64,000 nucleotides of DNA. It comes from Thermosulfuriphilus ammonigenes. Lineage in GTDB: Bacteria; Desulfobacterota; Thermodesulfobacteria; Thermodesulfobacteriales; ST65. The notes beneath the pieces are model-generated. The model made no database searches, was not told the origin of the DNA, and worked only from the letters and a program-made list of their open reading frames with translations. This document shows, one piece after another, positions 63,225 to 64,000 of the stretch (position 1 is its first letter; the number at the start of each line of letters is the position of its first letter). The stretch lies in assembly GCF_011207455.1 (NCBI RefSeq), contig NZ_CP048877.1, positions 1,232,576-1,296,575 on the forward strand. The letters run 5' to 3'. The position numbers and the translations under genes were made by a program.

Positions 63225-64000
63225 TTAATCATTTAATTTTATAGGCATAATTATACCTAAATAACCATAATCTTCAGGACCTAAAATAAGAGCAGGAGAA
63301 GAAGGACTATTCATAATTAAATCTATAACATCTGAAACCATAGAAGAACAAATATCAATTAAATATTTAGCATTGAAACCTATCTCAAAATCATCTCCGG
63401 TATAAGAAACATCTATTATTTCTTGAGCTTCACCTATATCTGAATATACAGAAGAGACTACCATTTGATTATTAGTAATACTTAATTTTATTGATTTAAA
63501 TCTATCAGGAGAAAGAATAGAAACTCTCTTTAGAGTATCAAGAAAGATGATCTTATCAACCGAGACGATTCTCTCCTTAGTTTCTGGAATAACAGCTTGA
63601 TAATCTGGATATTGACCTTCAATTAAGCGAACAATTAATATATCTTGATCGTTAGATATAAAAAAGTGATTATCTTTAATTCCAAGCAAAAAAATACCTT
63701 CAGAATCAGCTAATTTTTTTATCTCTTGGGCCGCCTTTTTAGGAAGAATTATTCCTTCATGGAGATCTAAATTATCTAAATTTTCAATATCTCTATCAAT
63801 AAGTGCTAAACGATGGCCATCTGATGCAACAAATCTTAATTTATTATTTATCTTATGAATAAAAATTCCAGACAATGTAAACCTTGTCTCTTCTGTAGAA
63901 ACGCAAAAAATGGTCTTTTCTATCATCTCTTTAAGAATATTTTTTTCAATGCTAACAGTATTTACACCATCTGTTGATGGTATAGAAGGAAAATCCTCAG
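63225..64000 (-). CDS. dnaN: DNA polymerase III sliding clamp beta subunit, N-terminus cut
   Basis: The beta clamp holds DNA polymerase III on DNA. The window holds the C-terminal part; the 5' end lies beyond 64000. Translation of the visible end reads EDFPSIPST and then EKTIFCVSTEETRFTLSG, with FVASDGHRLAL and GYLGIIMPIKLN at the C-terminus, all conserved in DnaN. The frame is open to the right edge. Together with gyrB this suggests proximity to the chromosome origin; no dnaA or oriC element is seen. Confidence 0.95.
   Translation of the reverse strand, partial: EDFPSIPSTDGVNTVSIEKNILKEMIEKTIFCVSTEETRFTLSGIFIHKINNKLRFVASDGHRLALIDRDIENLDNLDLHEGIILPKKAAQEIKKLADSEGIFLLGIKDNHFFISNDQDILIVRLIEGQYPDYQAVIPETKERIVSVDKIIFLDTLKRVSILSPDRFKSIKLSITNNQMVVSSVYSDIGEAQEIIDVSYTGDDFEIGFNAKYLIDICSSMVSDVIDLIMNSPSSPALILGPEDYGYLGIIMPIKLND

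Overview
The window looks like chromosomal DNA of an anaerobic, probably thermophilic, Gram-negative bacterium of the Desulfobacterota / Thermodesulfobacteria kind. This placement is an inference. It rests on siroheme-dependent heme synthesis genes (ahbB, ahbC, ahbD), a split ATP synthase locus (atpZ-I-B-E), a Rex redox repressor, citramalate-based isoleucine synthesis (cimA), a heme-c sensor protein, LpxC and outer-membrane genes. No rRNA, insertion sequence, prophage or CRISPR array is visible. Genes are densely packed, with many 4-base overlaps.

Layout. 1-6.1 kb (minus): J-domain protein, lysC, cimA, comEA-like, era, lpxC and a cut DUF4390 gene. 6.2-10.7 kb (plus): NUDIX, UPF0016, ahbB, hemL, then atpZ-atpI-atpB-atpE. 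10.7-19.4 kb: rex, an unusually short UvrA relative, pdxA, birA, pyrR, serS, a CheD-like pseudoenzyme with an HDOD protein, and trpF. 19.4-23.4 kb: an ABC exporter and an NtrC-type two-component pair. 23.4-28.6 kb: small protein, HAD hydrolase, tRNA-Gln, ANTAR regulator, ClpX-like unfoldase, degenerate receiver, ahbC. 28.6-38.7 kb: asd-leuB, a heme-c sensor with a chemoreceptor, rnc, a CZB chemoreceptor, a DnaJ-like protein and an MFS transporter. 38.7-47.2 kb (minus): one long run of PqqD-like, ATP-grasp (frameshifted), PLP decarboxylase, urea-transporter/M23 fusion, outer-membrane barrel, TPR protein, hemB and ahbD. 47.4-52 kb: ilvD, PfkB kinase, purB, radical SAM activase. 52-64 kb: pckA-like, mltD, two L,D-transpeptidases flanking an alanine-rich lipoprotein, panC-panD-rimO, DUF6485, gyrB and dnaN (cut).

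How the genes fit together. HemL and HemB feed tetrapyrrole synthesis, which AhbB, AhbC and AhbD take from siroheme to heme b. LysC and Asd feed the aspartate family; CimA, LeuB and IlvD cover the citramalate route to isoleucine; PanC and PanD make pantothenate. Envelope functions are LpxC, the lytic transglycosylase, the L,D-transpeptidases and the lipoprotein.

Most unusual points: (1) the PqqD / ATP-grasp / decarboxylase cluster, whose decarboxylase begins with a RiPP-leader-like YxxP segment and is followed by a urea-transporter/M23 fusion and a barrel; (2) a ClpX-like ATPase without the zinc domain, set between two receiver-domain proteins, one lacking the phospho-acceptor; (3) a 119-base perfect inverted repeat shared by the two chemoreceptor genes; (4) a UvrA relative that seems to lack the insertion domain; (5) panC, which appears to start at ATA; (6) a fall in GC from about half to under a third toward gyrB-dnaN.
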